From assembly GCA_024508855.1 (NCBI GenBank), contig JANINJ010000107.1, positions 248,001-312,000 on the forward strand: 64,000 bases of DNA, in the 5' to 3' direction. Position 1 is the stretch's first letter. Every line of letters begins with the position of its first letter. The DNA is from Xanthobacteraceae bacterium (GTDB lineage Bacteria; Pseudomonadota; Alphaproteobacteria; Rhizobiales; Xanthobacteraceae). Below the pieces are notes generated by a model. It searched no databases and was not told where the DNA came from. It saw only the letters and a program-made list of their open reading frames with translations. Below are positions 1 through 7,732 of this stretch, one piece after another. The position numbers were made by a program, and so were the translations under genes.

Positions 1-942
1 CTGGGATGGCTGTTCAGCACCTACATTCAGGACGAATGGAAGATCACCAACCAGTTGACGCTGAATACGGGCCTGCGTTTCGATCAGATGGATCAATATG
101 TCAGCGCCAACCAGCTCAGCCCGCGCGTCAGCCTGACCTACAAGCCGTTCGAGAACACCACTTTCCACGCCGGCTATGCGCGAAACTTCACGCCGCCGTC
201 ACTGGTGCTCGCCGCCCCCACCAATCTGGCGCTGGTACAGGGCACCACGCAGCAACCTGCCGTCAACACCAACAGCCCGGTATTGCCGGAGCGATCCAAC
301 GTGTTCGATGTCGGCGTCGAACAGAAGGTCTTTCCCGGCTTCACGGTCGGCATCGACGCCTACTACAAGACCGCGCGCGACCTGCTCGATGACGGACAAT
401 TCGGCGCTGCCTATGTGCTGACGGCGTTCAACTACGACAAGGGCGAAAATGTCGGCGTCGAGCTGAAGTCGTCCTACACCAACGGAAACTTCCGCGCCTA
501 CGGCAACATCGCCTGGGGGCACCAGATCGGGACCAACATCGTATCGAACCAGTATCTGTTCGATCCCGATGAACTGGCCTACATCGCCAACCATTACATC
601 TACACCGATCACAGCCAGTTCTGGACCGCGTCGGCCGGCGCTTCCTATCGCTGGCGCGACACGACGTTCACCGGGTCGATGATCTATGGCAGCGGGTTGC
701 GCGCGGACGGAGTCGATGGCGTTCCGAACGGCGGCCATGTTCCGGCCTACACGCAGTTCAACGTCGGCATCGCCCACGATTTCTACATCGTCGATGCAAA
801 GCGCCCGACCACCCTGCGGTTCGACGTCGTCAACCTGTTCGACTCGGTCTATCAGATCCGGGACGGCTCAGGCATCGGCGTGTTCGCGCCGCAGTACGGG
901 CAACGCCGCGGCTTCTATGTCGGGCTTTCGCAGAAGCTGTAG
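1..942 (+). CDS. TonB-dependent outer membrane receptor, C-terminal part
   Basis: The frame is open from base 1, so the start, the signal peptide and the plug domain lie outside the window; 313 residues remain. What is left is a run of alternating amphipathic strands typical of a 22-strand TonB-dependent barrel, with the usual phrases TYIQDEWKI, LTLNTGLRFD and AYYKTARDLLDDG. The last strands (VVNLFDSVYQIRDGSGIGVF, then APQYGQRRGFYVGLSQKL) match the end of siderophore or metal receptors. Such proteins import ligands across the outer membrane using TonB energy. The ligand cannot be read from the barrel half, and no neighbouring uptake gene is visible. Confidence 0.9.
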   Translation: MGWLFSTYIQDEWKITNQLTLNTGLRFDQMDQYVSANQLSPRVSLTYKPFENTTFHAGYARNFTPPSLVLAAPTNLALVQGTTQQPAVNTNSPVLPERSNVFDVGVEQKVFPGFTVGIDAYYKTARDLLDDGQFGAAYVLTAFNYDKGENVGVELKSSYTNGNFRAYGNIAWGHQIGTNIVSNQYLFDPDELAYIANHYIYTDHSQFWTASAGASYRWRDTTFTGSMIYGSGLRADGVDGVPNGGHVPAYTQFNVGIAHDFYIVDAKRPTTLRFDVVNLFDSVYQIRDGSGIGVFAPQYGQRRGFYVGLSQKL

Positions 943-1009
943 TGCCTGACCCGGTTGTCACGCTCGCCGGCGGCGGGCGTGCAATCGCGGATATTTGCTC
1001 CGATCGTAG

Positions 1010-1528
1010 TCAGACGGTGCGCGCAAAATTCCAGTCCGGGCGAATCGGCCCGGACACATTCTCGAACGCGCCCTCGGCCAATTCCGCGACCAGCAGCCGG
1101 CGATGATCGACGGGACCGGGCATATCGGTCCGGCCTTTCGGAATCATCTTGAAGCCGACGCGGCTGTAATAGGCCTCGTCACCGACCAGCACGACCAGAG
1201 TATGGCCCTTGGCCTTGGCATCCGTCAGCGCGCGGTCGAGCAGCGCGCGGCCGACGCCGCGGCTGCGAAACGGCGGCTCCACCGTCAGCGGCCCCAGCAG
1301 CAGCGCCGGCGTATCGCCGATGCAGATCGGCAGTTGCCGCACCGAACCGACCAGCAGCGTACCGATGCGCGCCGTGAACGACAGGTCCAGCCGGTGGTCG
1401 ACGTGCTCGCGCAGCCGATACGCGCTCAACACGAAGCGGCCCGGCCCGAACGTGCGCTCGTGGAGGCGCTCGATCACCTGTGCGTCGTTGGCCGTTTCCG
1501 GGAGGATGGTGAGAGAAAGGTCGGTCAT
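1010..1528 (-). CDS. GNAT family N-acetyltransferase
   Basis: A 172-residue protein starting at MTDLSLTILPE. The open frame runs further upstream, but that part overlaps the neighbouring Nudix gene region in a non-homologous way. It has the GNAT fold order: an N-terminal strand and helix (NDAQVIERLHERTFG), beta strands carrying LLLGPLTVEPPFRSRGVGRAL, in which RSRGVGRAL is the acetyl-CoA pyrophosphate-binding R/Q-x-x-G-x-G/A motif, and then a late strand with YYSRVGF. The layout resembles the YhbS group of predicted acetyltransferases. The acyl acceptor is unknown. The gene lies 124 bases downstream of the Nudix gene on the same strand. Confidence 0.88.
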   Translation of the reverse strand: MTDLSLTILPETANDAQVIERLHERTFGPGRFVLSAYRLREHVDHRLDLSFTARIGTLLVGSVRQLPICIGDTPALLLGPLTVEPPFRSRGVGRALLDRALTDAKAKGHTLVVLVGDEAYYSRVGFKMIPKGRTDMPGPVDHRRLLVAELAEGAFENVSGPIRPDWNFARTV

Positions 1529-1652
1529 GCTGGTGCGCGGGATAGCATTTGCCGGCAGCGTGGTCCATCGCCGGATGACCGGAATTATGCACTGGCCGCC
1601 GGCGATTTGCGGACATTCCAAACGCAAAAATGCACCCGCTTTTGCTCGCGCA

Positions 1653-2195
1653 TCAACTCCATAGCGGGATCGGCGGCCTGCCCTCCAGCACTTCCGCGAT
1701 GCGCAGCCGGGTGCCGGCCGTCGTGTCCGGCGGCAGGGCGTCGGGGGCGAAGAAACCGCAGTCAATGATCTCGCGATTCCGTTCCGGCATGCGGTCCTGG
1801 CTGAACTGGCGAATGACGTAAACCGCCACATGGTCGCGGCGCGACACATGACGATTGAAGAAGATGCCGTGCAGTTCTGCCGGCCCCTCCAGTTCAATCC
1901 GCCCCTCCTCGATCAATTCCCGGCGCAGCGAATCCTCGACCGTCTCGCCGACCTCGACCCCGCCGCCCGGCAAGTGCCATCCCGACACGTAGCTGTGCTT
2001 GACCAGGAAGACCCGGTTCGCGCCGTCGAGTACGACACCGCGCACGCCGAGCGTCATGCCGCGCGCGAAGCGCCAGTACAGGTGGAAGGCACGACGCAAC
2101 ACCGGCTCGAACCGTCTTCGCAACGCCGACCCATTCATGCCTTCATCCACCTCGTCAAAGCGCGCACCGCTTGCCTCTTGATTCTTGCCCCGCAC
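1653..2195 (-). CDS. Nudix hydrolase
   Basis: A protein of up to 180 residues. A second ATG at residue 20 (MNGSALRRR, base 2138) is also a plausible start. The core carries a Nudix box beginning GGGVEVGETVEDSLRRELIEE, which supplies the metal-binding REx2EE glutamates. The Gly near the end of the box is replaced (EEGRIEL instead of EExGU), a small deviation. Nudix enzymes hydrolyse nucleoside diphosphates linked to another moiety; nothing here identifies the substrate. The preceding phrase VFLVKHSYVSGWHLPGGG is typical of a group common in rhizobia. The gene is transcribed away from the divergent phosphoesterase at 2292. Confidence 0.88.
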   Translation of the reverse strand: MRGKNQEASGARFDEVDEGMNGSALRRRFEPVLRRAFHLYWRFARGMTLGVRGVVLDGANRVFLVKHSYVSGWHLPGGGVEVGETVEDSLRRELIEEGRIELEGPAELHGIFFNRHVSRRDHVAVYVIRQFSQDRMPERNREIIDCGFFAPDALPPDTTAGTRLRIAEVLEGRPPIPLWS

Positions 2196-2291
2196 CGGTC
2201 ATCTTGCCAAGAACGCCTCAGTTTTCACAGCACACCGCGAGATCGACTTGAAACAATTTTCCGATGTGACAGAACGGATCGGAAGCGCCTA

Positions 2292-3191
2292 ATGGCTCCG
2301 TTTCTGCTCGCCCATCTGTCGGACCCGCATCTGCCGCCGATGCCGGTGGCGCGGCTACGGCAACTCGCGGGCAAGCGTGCACTCGGCTATCTGAACTGGA
2401 AACGCAATCGTCACGCCATCCACCGGCGCGAGGTGCTCGACCTTTTGGTCGACGATATGCAAGCTCAGCAACCGGATCACATCGCCATCACCGGCGATCT
2501 CGTGAATCTTGCGCTTCCGGCGGAATTCGCGCCGGCGCGCGCGTGGCTGCAAAGTGTCGGGCCGCCGGATCAGGTCACGGTCATTCCCGGCAACCACGAC
2601 GCCTATGTGCGAAATACGCAGCATCTGTTCGCGAAGGAATTTTCCGATTACTTGCATGGCGACAACGCGCTTCCGACCGACGACGTCACGTTTCCCTTCC
2701 TGCGCCGCCGCGGGCCGCTGGCGCTGATCGGCCTCTCCACCGCGGTGCCGACCGCGCCGTTAATGGCCACCGGAAAACTCGGCGCATGGCAGATCGACGC
2801 GCTCGATCGCCTGCTGCCGCAACTTGCCGAAGCGCATGCCTTTCGCGTGCTGCTGATCCATCATCCGCTACGCGCCGATCATCACGGCCGCTTCAAGCGC
2901 CTGACGGATTCGGAGGGTTTGCTAGCGGTGCTGAAACGCCATGGCGTGGAATTGATCCTGCACGGCCACGATCATGTCCACTCCACCATGTGGTTCGAAG
3001 GACCCCGTGGCAAGATTCCTGCGATCGGTACGCCATCGGCGTCCGCTATTGCGCACGGGCATCACCCCGCTGCCGCCTATAATCTGTTCGCAATCGAACA
3101 GGACGGCGAGCATTGGCATTGCGAGCAAACCGTGCGCGGACTTATTCGCGGAGACCGCATTGGCGACGTGCGGCGGGTCACGCTGCGCTGA
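2292..3191 (+). CDS. metallophosphoesterase
   Basis: A 299-residue calcineurin-like phosphoesterase starting at MAPFLLAHLSDPHLPP. All five blocks of the family are present: D-x-H (SDPH, residues 10-12), GD (ITGDLVN), GNHD (VIPGNHDAY), the lone His block (LLIHHPLRADHH) and GHxH (LHGHDHVHS). These coordinate two metal ions and cleave phosphomonoesters or phosphodiesters, as in the Icc/CpdA-like group. No signal peptide is seen, so it is probably cytoplasmic. The open frame extends upstream, but the Nudix gene occupies that DNA on the other strand and the homology starts at this ATG. Confidence 0.92.
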   Translation: MAPFLLAHLSDPHLPPMPVARLRQLAGKRALGYLNWKRNRHAIHRREVLDLLVDDMQAQQPDHIAITGDLVNLALPAEFAPARAWLQSVGPPDQVTVIPGNHDAYVRNTQHLFAKEFSDYLHGDNALPTDDVTFPFLRRRGPLALIGLSTAVPTAPLMATGKLGAWQIDALDRLLPQLAEAHAFRVLLIHHPLRADHHGRFKRLTDSEGLLAVLKRHGVELILHGHDHVHSTMWFEGPRGKIPAIGTPSASAIAHGHHPAAAYNLFAIEQDGEHWHCEQTVRGLIRGDRIGDVRRVTLR

Positions 3192-3197
3192 CGTGAT

Positions 3198-3773
3198 TCA
3201 AAAACTCCGCAGCGCCGCGAACAACGCAAAGCCGAACAGTGCCACCACTCCGACAATGAAGCCGAATGCGAATGTCCATATCCCACGACCCCGCCGTGGC
3301 TTCCCGGGCGTGATCGCCGGCGGCAACGGCGTTGCGACGAGCGCATGCTCGCGCTCGACCATGCGCCGCGCCACATAATCCGTTACCGCCTGCACGATGG
3401 GCGGCACGCTGTGCGATTCCGCCAGCACGATGCGGCCGAAACGGGTGTCCTGCACGAAACGATACAGCCGCTTGTCGCGCCCCATCACGACGTGCGCGAC
3501 CACATCGATCCACAGCCGCGGTGTGTCGCCCTGACTGATGCCCCGATCGAACAGATCGATGCGATCCGGAATTTCCTTGAACAGCGGATCGAGTGCTTCG
3601 TTGAGAATCTCGAGACGCGCGACTTCGGCATCGCGCAGATCGATCACGACACCGGTACGATCCGCGGCCTCGATCCGCGCCTGGCGCAACGCATCGCGCA
3701 GCCGTATGGGCTTGTCGCCGGACGTCGCCTTGGCTCCGATACGTTGCGCGTCAGACATCTGCGCATCAGACAT
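3198..3773 (-). CDS. conserved hypothetical protein with C-terminal membrane anchor
   Basis: A 191-residue protein I do not recognise functionally. The N-terminal two thirds are soluble and charged (RLRDALRQARIEAADRTGVVIDLRDAE, here interrupted only for quotation: RLRDALRQ then ARIEAADRTGVVIDL). A proline/arginine linker and one strong hydrophobic segment follow near the C-terminus (TFAFGFIVGVVALFGFALFA). It therefore looks like a tail-anchored inner membrane protein facing the cytoplasm. The start has a repeated MSDAQMSDAQ, so the true start may be the second Met. It converges with the phosphoesterase gene, six bases apart. Confidence 0.75.
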   Translation of the reverse strand: MSDAQMSDAQRIGAKATSGDKPIRLRDALRQARIEAADRTGVVIDLRDAEVARLEILNEALDPLFKEIPDRIDLFDRGISQGDTPRLWIDVVAHVVMGRDKRLYRFVQDTRFGRIVLAESHSVPPIVQAVTDYVARRMVEREHALVATPLPPAITPGKPRRGRGIWTFAFGFIVGVVALFGFALFAALRSF

Positions 3774-3895
3774 GACAACCTCGGTCGCGAGAGAATCCGC
3801 TCCATTAACCTAGCGGAAACCCTACACAGAAAAAAGGCGCTTGTTTGCCAATAACTTATAGGGCGGCTGCCAAACGCGGCGCCCGAAACGGCAAC

Positions 3896-3921
3896 GGCCC
3901 CACCCGTCACCGGGCGAGGCC
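3896..3921. other. GC-rich hairpin downstream of the DUF4170 gene
   Basis: GGCC, CACCCG, loop TCAC, CGGGCG, GGCC form a nearly perfect stem with one bulged base on each side. It lies 26 bases beyond the DUF4170 stop codon on the minus strand. There is no run of T on either side, so it is only a weak terminator candidate. Confidence 0.35.
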
Positions 3922-3946
3922 GCAATCCGCTTGAGGCTGCTATCGT

Positions 3947-4165
3947 TTAGCTGCTTTTGGCCGGCGAACGCTGCGGCTCTTCGACGATGGAAAAGCGCAC
4001 ATTGCCGCGATGGCGATTCTGTTCGGAAACCTCGCGCCAGGCGTCTTCGGCTTCCTTGCGGCTCTTGAACGGCCCCTGAACCTGCGCCGAGCCTTCCACC
4101 AGCTTGTGGAAGTTCATCGAGCCGAATTCACCGCCGATCACCCAGAAAAGAGAGCCGTCCGACAT
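3947..4165 (-). CDS. DUF4170 domain protein
   Basis: A 72-residue protein of the DUF4170 type: SLFWVIGGEFGSMNFHKL, then VQGPFKSRKEAEDAWREVSE and a C-terminal RFSIVEE. The second half resembles the short SPOR-like or DUF1508-like pattern in which a gene product names its own attribute and its range, but no function is established. The gene stands alone, with its own upstream region (4166-4293) that holds a TTGTAA-containing AT-rich stretch. Confidence 0.8.
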   Translation of the reverse strand: MSDGSLFWVIGGEFGSMNFHKLVEGSAQVQGPFKSRKEAEDAWREVSEQNRHRGNVRFSIVEEPQRSPAKSS

Positions 4166-4293
4166 TGTAGCCTCCTGTTACGCACTGCTTGCGCGTCGCA
4201 TCGTGCATGGATCCCAAAACCATATCTAGGATCGTTGGCGCCGTTTGTAATGCAAATTCTGCAATAATCTAGTGTGACCGTCTTCGCAAATAA

Positions 4294-5733
4294 TCAGTCC
4301 GACGAAAATCCGAACGGAACGTTCAGCCGTCGGTAATCGTCCGGAAGCAGTTCACGGCCGATCGGAAGCTCGGATCGCGCGGCACATGTGGGACGATGAC
4401 AGACGCGGCATGCGACGCCGATCGGCGTCGGCATGTCGGCGCGCGGTCCGGATTCATCGCTGGTATAAATCAACTTTCCGGCATGTTCAGCCGCGCAACC
4501 GATAGCAATCGCACGCTCCACGCGCACGGCGCCGAACGAGCCGCCACCTGCGGTAACGGTGCGGGCGATGGAAAAGAATCGCTGTCCGTCCGGCAATTCC
4601 AGCCATTGCGTCACGATCTGTCGCGGCGTCTTGAACACGCCGTGAACCGACCACAGCGGACAGGCGCCGCCATGTTTTGCAAAGGGAAAGCCGGCGCCGT
4701 CGAGCAATTTGGAAATATTTCCGGCCGGATCGACGCGGATTAGAAAGAACGGAACCTTTTCCGCACCCGGCTTCTGCAACGTCGTGATGCGATGCGCAGT
4801 CTGTTCGAAACTGGTGGCGAACTGACGCGCAAGCGCTTCAAGGTCATAACGGCGCGCCTCCGCCGCCTTTGCAAAGGCGGAATACGGCATGATGAGCGCC
4901 GCGGCGGCATAACTCGCAAGCGAACGGTGCGCCAGCAGTTTGCCGCTCTTGCTGGTGAAGTGACCGGCCTTCAGCGCCGCAGCGATCTCGTCCTCGAATT
5001 CGAGATAGGCCAGTTGCTGGGCGAGTTGGAAGTTGAAACTCGCGGTATCGAGCGAGTCGTCGAACAGGATTTCCTTGCGATGACGATCCAGCCGTCTCGC
5101 AGTGCCGAGCATGACGTCGGGCGGCAATTGCCGGACGCGAAGGTTATGACGGCTTTTCAGCCGCTCGATGAACCAGCCCGGATTCACCGGCCCGTGCAGA
5201 ATGCGTTCGGCCGCGTCGTCGAGGTCTGCGAAGTTATTGCGGCGCGCAGCCAGAAAACGCCGAACTTCGGCAACCGGATCGTTGACATCCAGGCCGCCGC
5301 GCCGCGCCTGCGGGCCGGTTCCCTTCAAACCGGGACCCTTGCGATCCGCTAGCGCGAGCTGTTCTTCGCGGTACGCGGTGTAGAGCCGGAGGAACGCCTC
5401 GGCTAATCCGGGATAGCCGATTGCGATATCGCTGAGTTCCAGCGGAGGGATATCGATATCGGCAAACATCGGCTCCTTGAGAACTGCCTGCATCCGCGCC
5501 GTATGGTCGGCGCCGCCATCGCCCGCCAGGTCCGCCAGATCGATCTTGTAGGTGCGGGCAAGGCGGAGCAGCATATCCGCCGTCACCGGCCGCTGATTGC
5601 GCTCCAGCAGCGCCACATAGGGCGCGGAAATATCGAGATCGGCGGCCATATCGGCCTGCGTCAGGCCGAGGTCCCGCCGCAGCCGCCGCAGCCGCGGACC
5701 CATAAAAACCGAGCGGATTGCCGATGTCGCCAT
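4294..5733 (-). CDS. ScfR/RamB-type XRE regulator
   Basis: A 479-residue transcription factor. Residues about 14-68 form a Cro/C1 helix-turn-helix (LRRLRRDLGLTQADMAADL, then SAPYVALLERNQRPV). The middle (about 190-290) is an IrrE/ImmA-like domain in which the zinc-protease HExxH is not conserved (QLAQQLAYLEF). The C-terminal DUF2083-type domain ends with a cysteine cluster CRVCHRPTCAAR. Actinobacterial RamB and the alphaproteobacterial short-chain-fatty-acyl regulators share this architecture and control isocitrate lyase or propionyl-CoA genes. It is divergent from aceA across 151 bases containing a palindrome, which supports control of aceA. The direction of control is inferred only. Confidence 0.88.
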   Translation of the reverse strand: MATSAIRSVFMGPRLRRLRRDLGLTQADMAADLDISAPYVALLERNQRPVTADMLLRLARTYKIDLADLAGDGGADHTARMQAVLKEPMFADIDIPPLELSDIAIGYPGLAEAFLRLYTAYREEQLALADRKGPGLKGTGPQARRGGLDVNDPVAEVRRFLAARRNNFADLDDAAERILHGPVNPGWFIERLKSRHNLRVRQLPPDVMLGTARRLDRHRKEILFDDSLDTASFNFQLAQQLAYLEFEDEIAAALKAGHFTSKSGKLLAHRSLASYAAAALIMPYSAFAKAAEARRYDLEALARQFATSFEQTAHRITTLQKPGAEKVPFFLIRVDPAGNISKLLDGAGFPFAKHGGACPLWSVHGVFKTPRQIVTQWLELPDGQRFFSIARTVTAGGGSFGAVRVERAIAIGCAAEHAGKLIYTSDESGPRADMPTPIGVACRVCHRPTCAARSELPIGRELLPDDYRRLNVPFGFSSD

Positions 5734-5762
5734 GGGCGGTCACCTTGCCGGGTAGCCAGACA

Positions 5763-5800
5763 TTGTAACTTAATTACAGCATTACAACGAAAGTTTGTAA
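5763..5800. promoter_or_regulatory. operator candidate between the XRE regulator and aceA
   Basis: TTACAA (5782-5787) and TTGTAA (5795-5800) make an inverted repeat with a 7-base spacer. Just upstream, TTGTAA (5763-5768) faces TTACAG (5774-5779). The repeated TTGTAA half-site between two divergent genes is a reasonable binding site for the XRE protein. RamB sites in actinobacteria also contain a TTTGCAAA-like core, but they are not identical to this. Confidence 0.5.
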
Positions 5801-5884
5801 AGTCTGACAAGCTATCTTCGTTCCATCTGGCGATTGGCGCGGCCATCCGTTTAATCCTCGACAACGTCATCGAGGAGATCAACC

Positions 5885-7525
5885 ATGAACTACCAAGCGC
5901 GTGGAATTATCGACCAGGCCATCCAGGGGCCGGCTTCCTATCAGAGCGAAATTGAATCTGCTGAAGCCCTGCTCAAGAACCAGCCGACCTGGAACGGCGT
6001 AACCGCCGAAGCCGTCGCACGCATGCGCCTGCAGAACCGCTTCAAGACCGGTCTGGACGTCGCCCGCTACACGGCCGCCCTGATGCGCGCGGACATGGCT
6101 GCGTATGACGCGGACCCCACCAAGTACACTCAGTCGCTGGGTTGCTGGCATGGGTTCGTCGCCCAGCAGAAGCTGATCTCGATCAAGAAGCATTTTGGCG
6201 GCAAGACCGATCGCCGTTACCTGTATCTGTCCGGCTGGATGATCGCTGCGCTGCGCTCCGAATTCGGTCCGCTGCCGGATCAGTCGATGCACGAGAAGAC
6301 CTCGGTGCCGGCGCTGATCGAAGAACTCTATACCTTCCTGCGTCAGGCCGACTCGCGCGAACTCAACGACATCTTCCGCCAGCTCGACGCCGCGCGTGAA
6401 GCCGGCGACAAGGCCAAGGAAGCGGAGCTGATCGCGAAGATCGACAACTTCCAGACCCATGTCGTGCCGGTCATCGCCGACATCGACGCGGGCTTCGGCA
6501 ATGCCGAGGCAACCTACCTGCTGGCGAAGAAGATGATCGAAGCCGGCGCCTGCGCGTTGCAGATCGAAAACCAGGTGTCCGACGAAAAGCAGTGCGGCCA
6601 CCAGGACGGCAAGGTGACGGTGCCGCACGAAGTGTTCCTGGCGAAGATCCGCGCCTGCCGCCACGCCTTTCTCGAACTCGGCGTGGAAGATGGCGTCATC
6701 GTGACCCGCACCGACTCGCTCGGCGCCGGCCTCACGCAGCAGATCGCTGTCAGCCACAAGCCGGACGATCTCGGCGACCAGTACAACAGCTTCCTCGACT
6801 GCGAAGAAGTCGACGCGACCAAGATCGGTAACGGCGACGTCATCATCAGCCGCAACGGCAAGCTGCTGCGTCCGAAGCGTCTGCCGAGCAACCTCTATCA
6901 GTTCCGCCCGGGTACGGGTGAGGACCGTTGCGTGCTCGACTCGATCACCTCGCTGCAGAACGGTGCCGATCTCCTCTGGATCGAAACCGAGAAGCCGCAT
7001 ATCGAGCAGATCGCCGGAATGGTCGATCGCATCCGCAAGGTGATCCCGAACGCGAAGCTGGCCTACAACAACTCGCCGTCGTTCAACTGGACGCTGAATT
7101 TCCGCTGGCAGGTGTACGATGCCTGGAAGGCGGAAGGTAAGGACGTCAGCAAGTACAATCGCGCCGAGCTGATGAAGGTGGAATACGACGACACGCCGCT
7201 GGCGATCGAAGCCGATCAGCGCATCCGCACCTTCCAGGCGGATTCGGCCAAGCGCGCCGGCATCTTCCACCACCTGATCACGCTGCCGACCTATCACACC
7301 GCGGCGCTGTCGACCGACAACCTGGCGCGGGAATACTTCGGCGAACAGGGCATGCTCGGCTACGTGAAGAACGTCCAGCGTCAGGAGATCCGTCAGGGCA
7401 TCGCCTGCGTGAAGCACCAGAACATGGCCGGCTCCGATATCGGCGACGACCACAAGGAATATTTCGCTGGCGAGGCGGCCCTGAAAGCGGGCGGCGCGCA
7501 CAACACGATGAACCAGTTCGGCTAA
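5885..7525 (+). CDS. aceA: isocitrate lyase
   Basis: A 546-residue isocitrate lyase, the long form found in many alpha- and betaproteobacteria. It splits isocitrate into succinate and glyoxylate, the first step of the glyoxylate shunt needed for growth on acetate and fatty acids. Visible landmarks are SLGCWHGFVAQQK near residue 80, the Mg site region VIADIDAGFGNAEATYLLAKK, and the catalytic loop DEKQCGHQDGKV, where the active-site Cys is kept and the usual KKCGH reads KQCGH. A GAGGAG ribosome site sits 6 bases before the ATG. The beta-oxidation operon in this window would feed it with acetyl-CoA. Confidence 0.96.
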   Translation: MNYQARGIIDQAIQGPASYQSEIESAEALLKNQPTWNGVTAEAVARMRLQNRFKTGLDVARYTAALMRADMAAYDADPTKYTQSLGCWHGFVAQQKLISIKKHFGGKTDRRYLYLSGWMIAALRSEFGPLPDQSMHEKTSVPALIEELYTFLRQADSRELNDIFRQLDAAREAGDKAKEAELIAKIDNFQTHVVPVIADIDAGFGNAEATYLLAKKMIEAGACALQIENQVSDEKQCGHQDGKVTVPHEVFLAKIRACRHAFLELGVEDGVIVTRTDSLGAGLTQQIAVSHKPDDLGDQYNSFLDCEEVDATKIGNGDVIISRNGKLLRPKRLPSNLYQFRPGTGEDRCVLDSITSLQNGADLLWIETEKPHIEQIAGMVDRIRKVIPNAKLAYNNSPSFNWTLNFRWQVYDAWKAEGKDVSKYNRAELMKVEYDDTPLAIEADQRIRTFQADSAKRAGIFHHLITLPTYHTAALSTDNLAREYFGEQGMLGYVKNVQRQEIRQGIACVKHQNMAGSDIGDDHKEYFAGEAALKAGGAHNTMNQFG

Positions 7526-7551
7526 GAACTGTTACTCTCCGAGAACTGAAT

Positions 7552-7579
7552 GCCCGGCCGCAAGGCCGGGCTTTTTTTT
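7552..7579 (+). terminator. rho-independent terminator after aceA
   Basis: A perfect 8-bp GC stem (GCCCGGCC and GGCCGGGC) with a GCAA loop is followed directly by eight T. It lies 26 bases after the aceA stop codon. Confidence 0.95.
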
Positions 7580-7601
7580 GCAATGCTGAAGATAAGTTTC
7601 G

Positions 7602-7690
7602 GTCATGGCCGGGCTTGTCCCGGCCATCCACGTCTGGTTTTCTGGCGCTCGATGAAAGACGTGGATGGCCGGAATAAATCCGGCCATGAC
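7602..7690. repeat. long imperfect inverted repeat (rhizobial-type intergenic palindrome)
   Basis: The left arm begins GTCATGGCCGGGCTTGTCCC and runs to GACGTGG-type sequence; the right arm ends CCGGCCATGAC. Together they can form a long cruciform or RNA hairpin of about 89 bases. From memory this motif occurs in many copies in Bradyrhizobium and Rhodopseudomonas genomes. It separates aceA from the transglycosylase gene. Confidence 0.7.
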
Positions 7691-7732
7691 GATATGATCG
7701 ACTATCGATTGCCGAGAAATGCCGGGGAGCCG

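Noticed and set aside
1830-2291. N-terminal extension of the phosphoesterase frame
   Set aside because: It is the complement of the Nudix gene and has no phosphoesterase homology; the protein starts at 2292.
5879-7501. 540-residue open frame on the minus strand opposite aceA
   Set aside because: It is an antisense shadow of a strongly conserved gene; its sequence has no family features.
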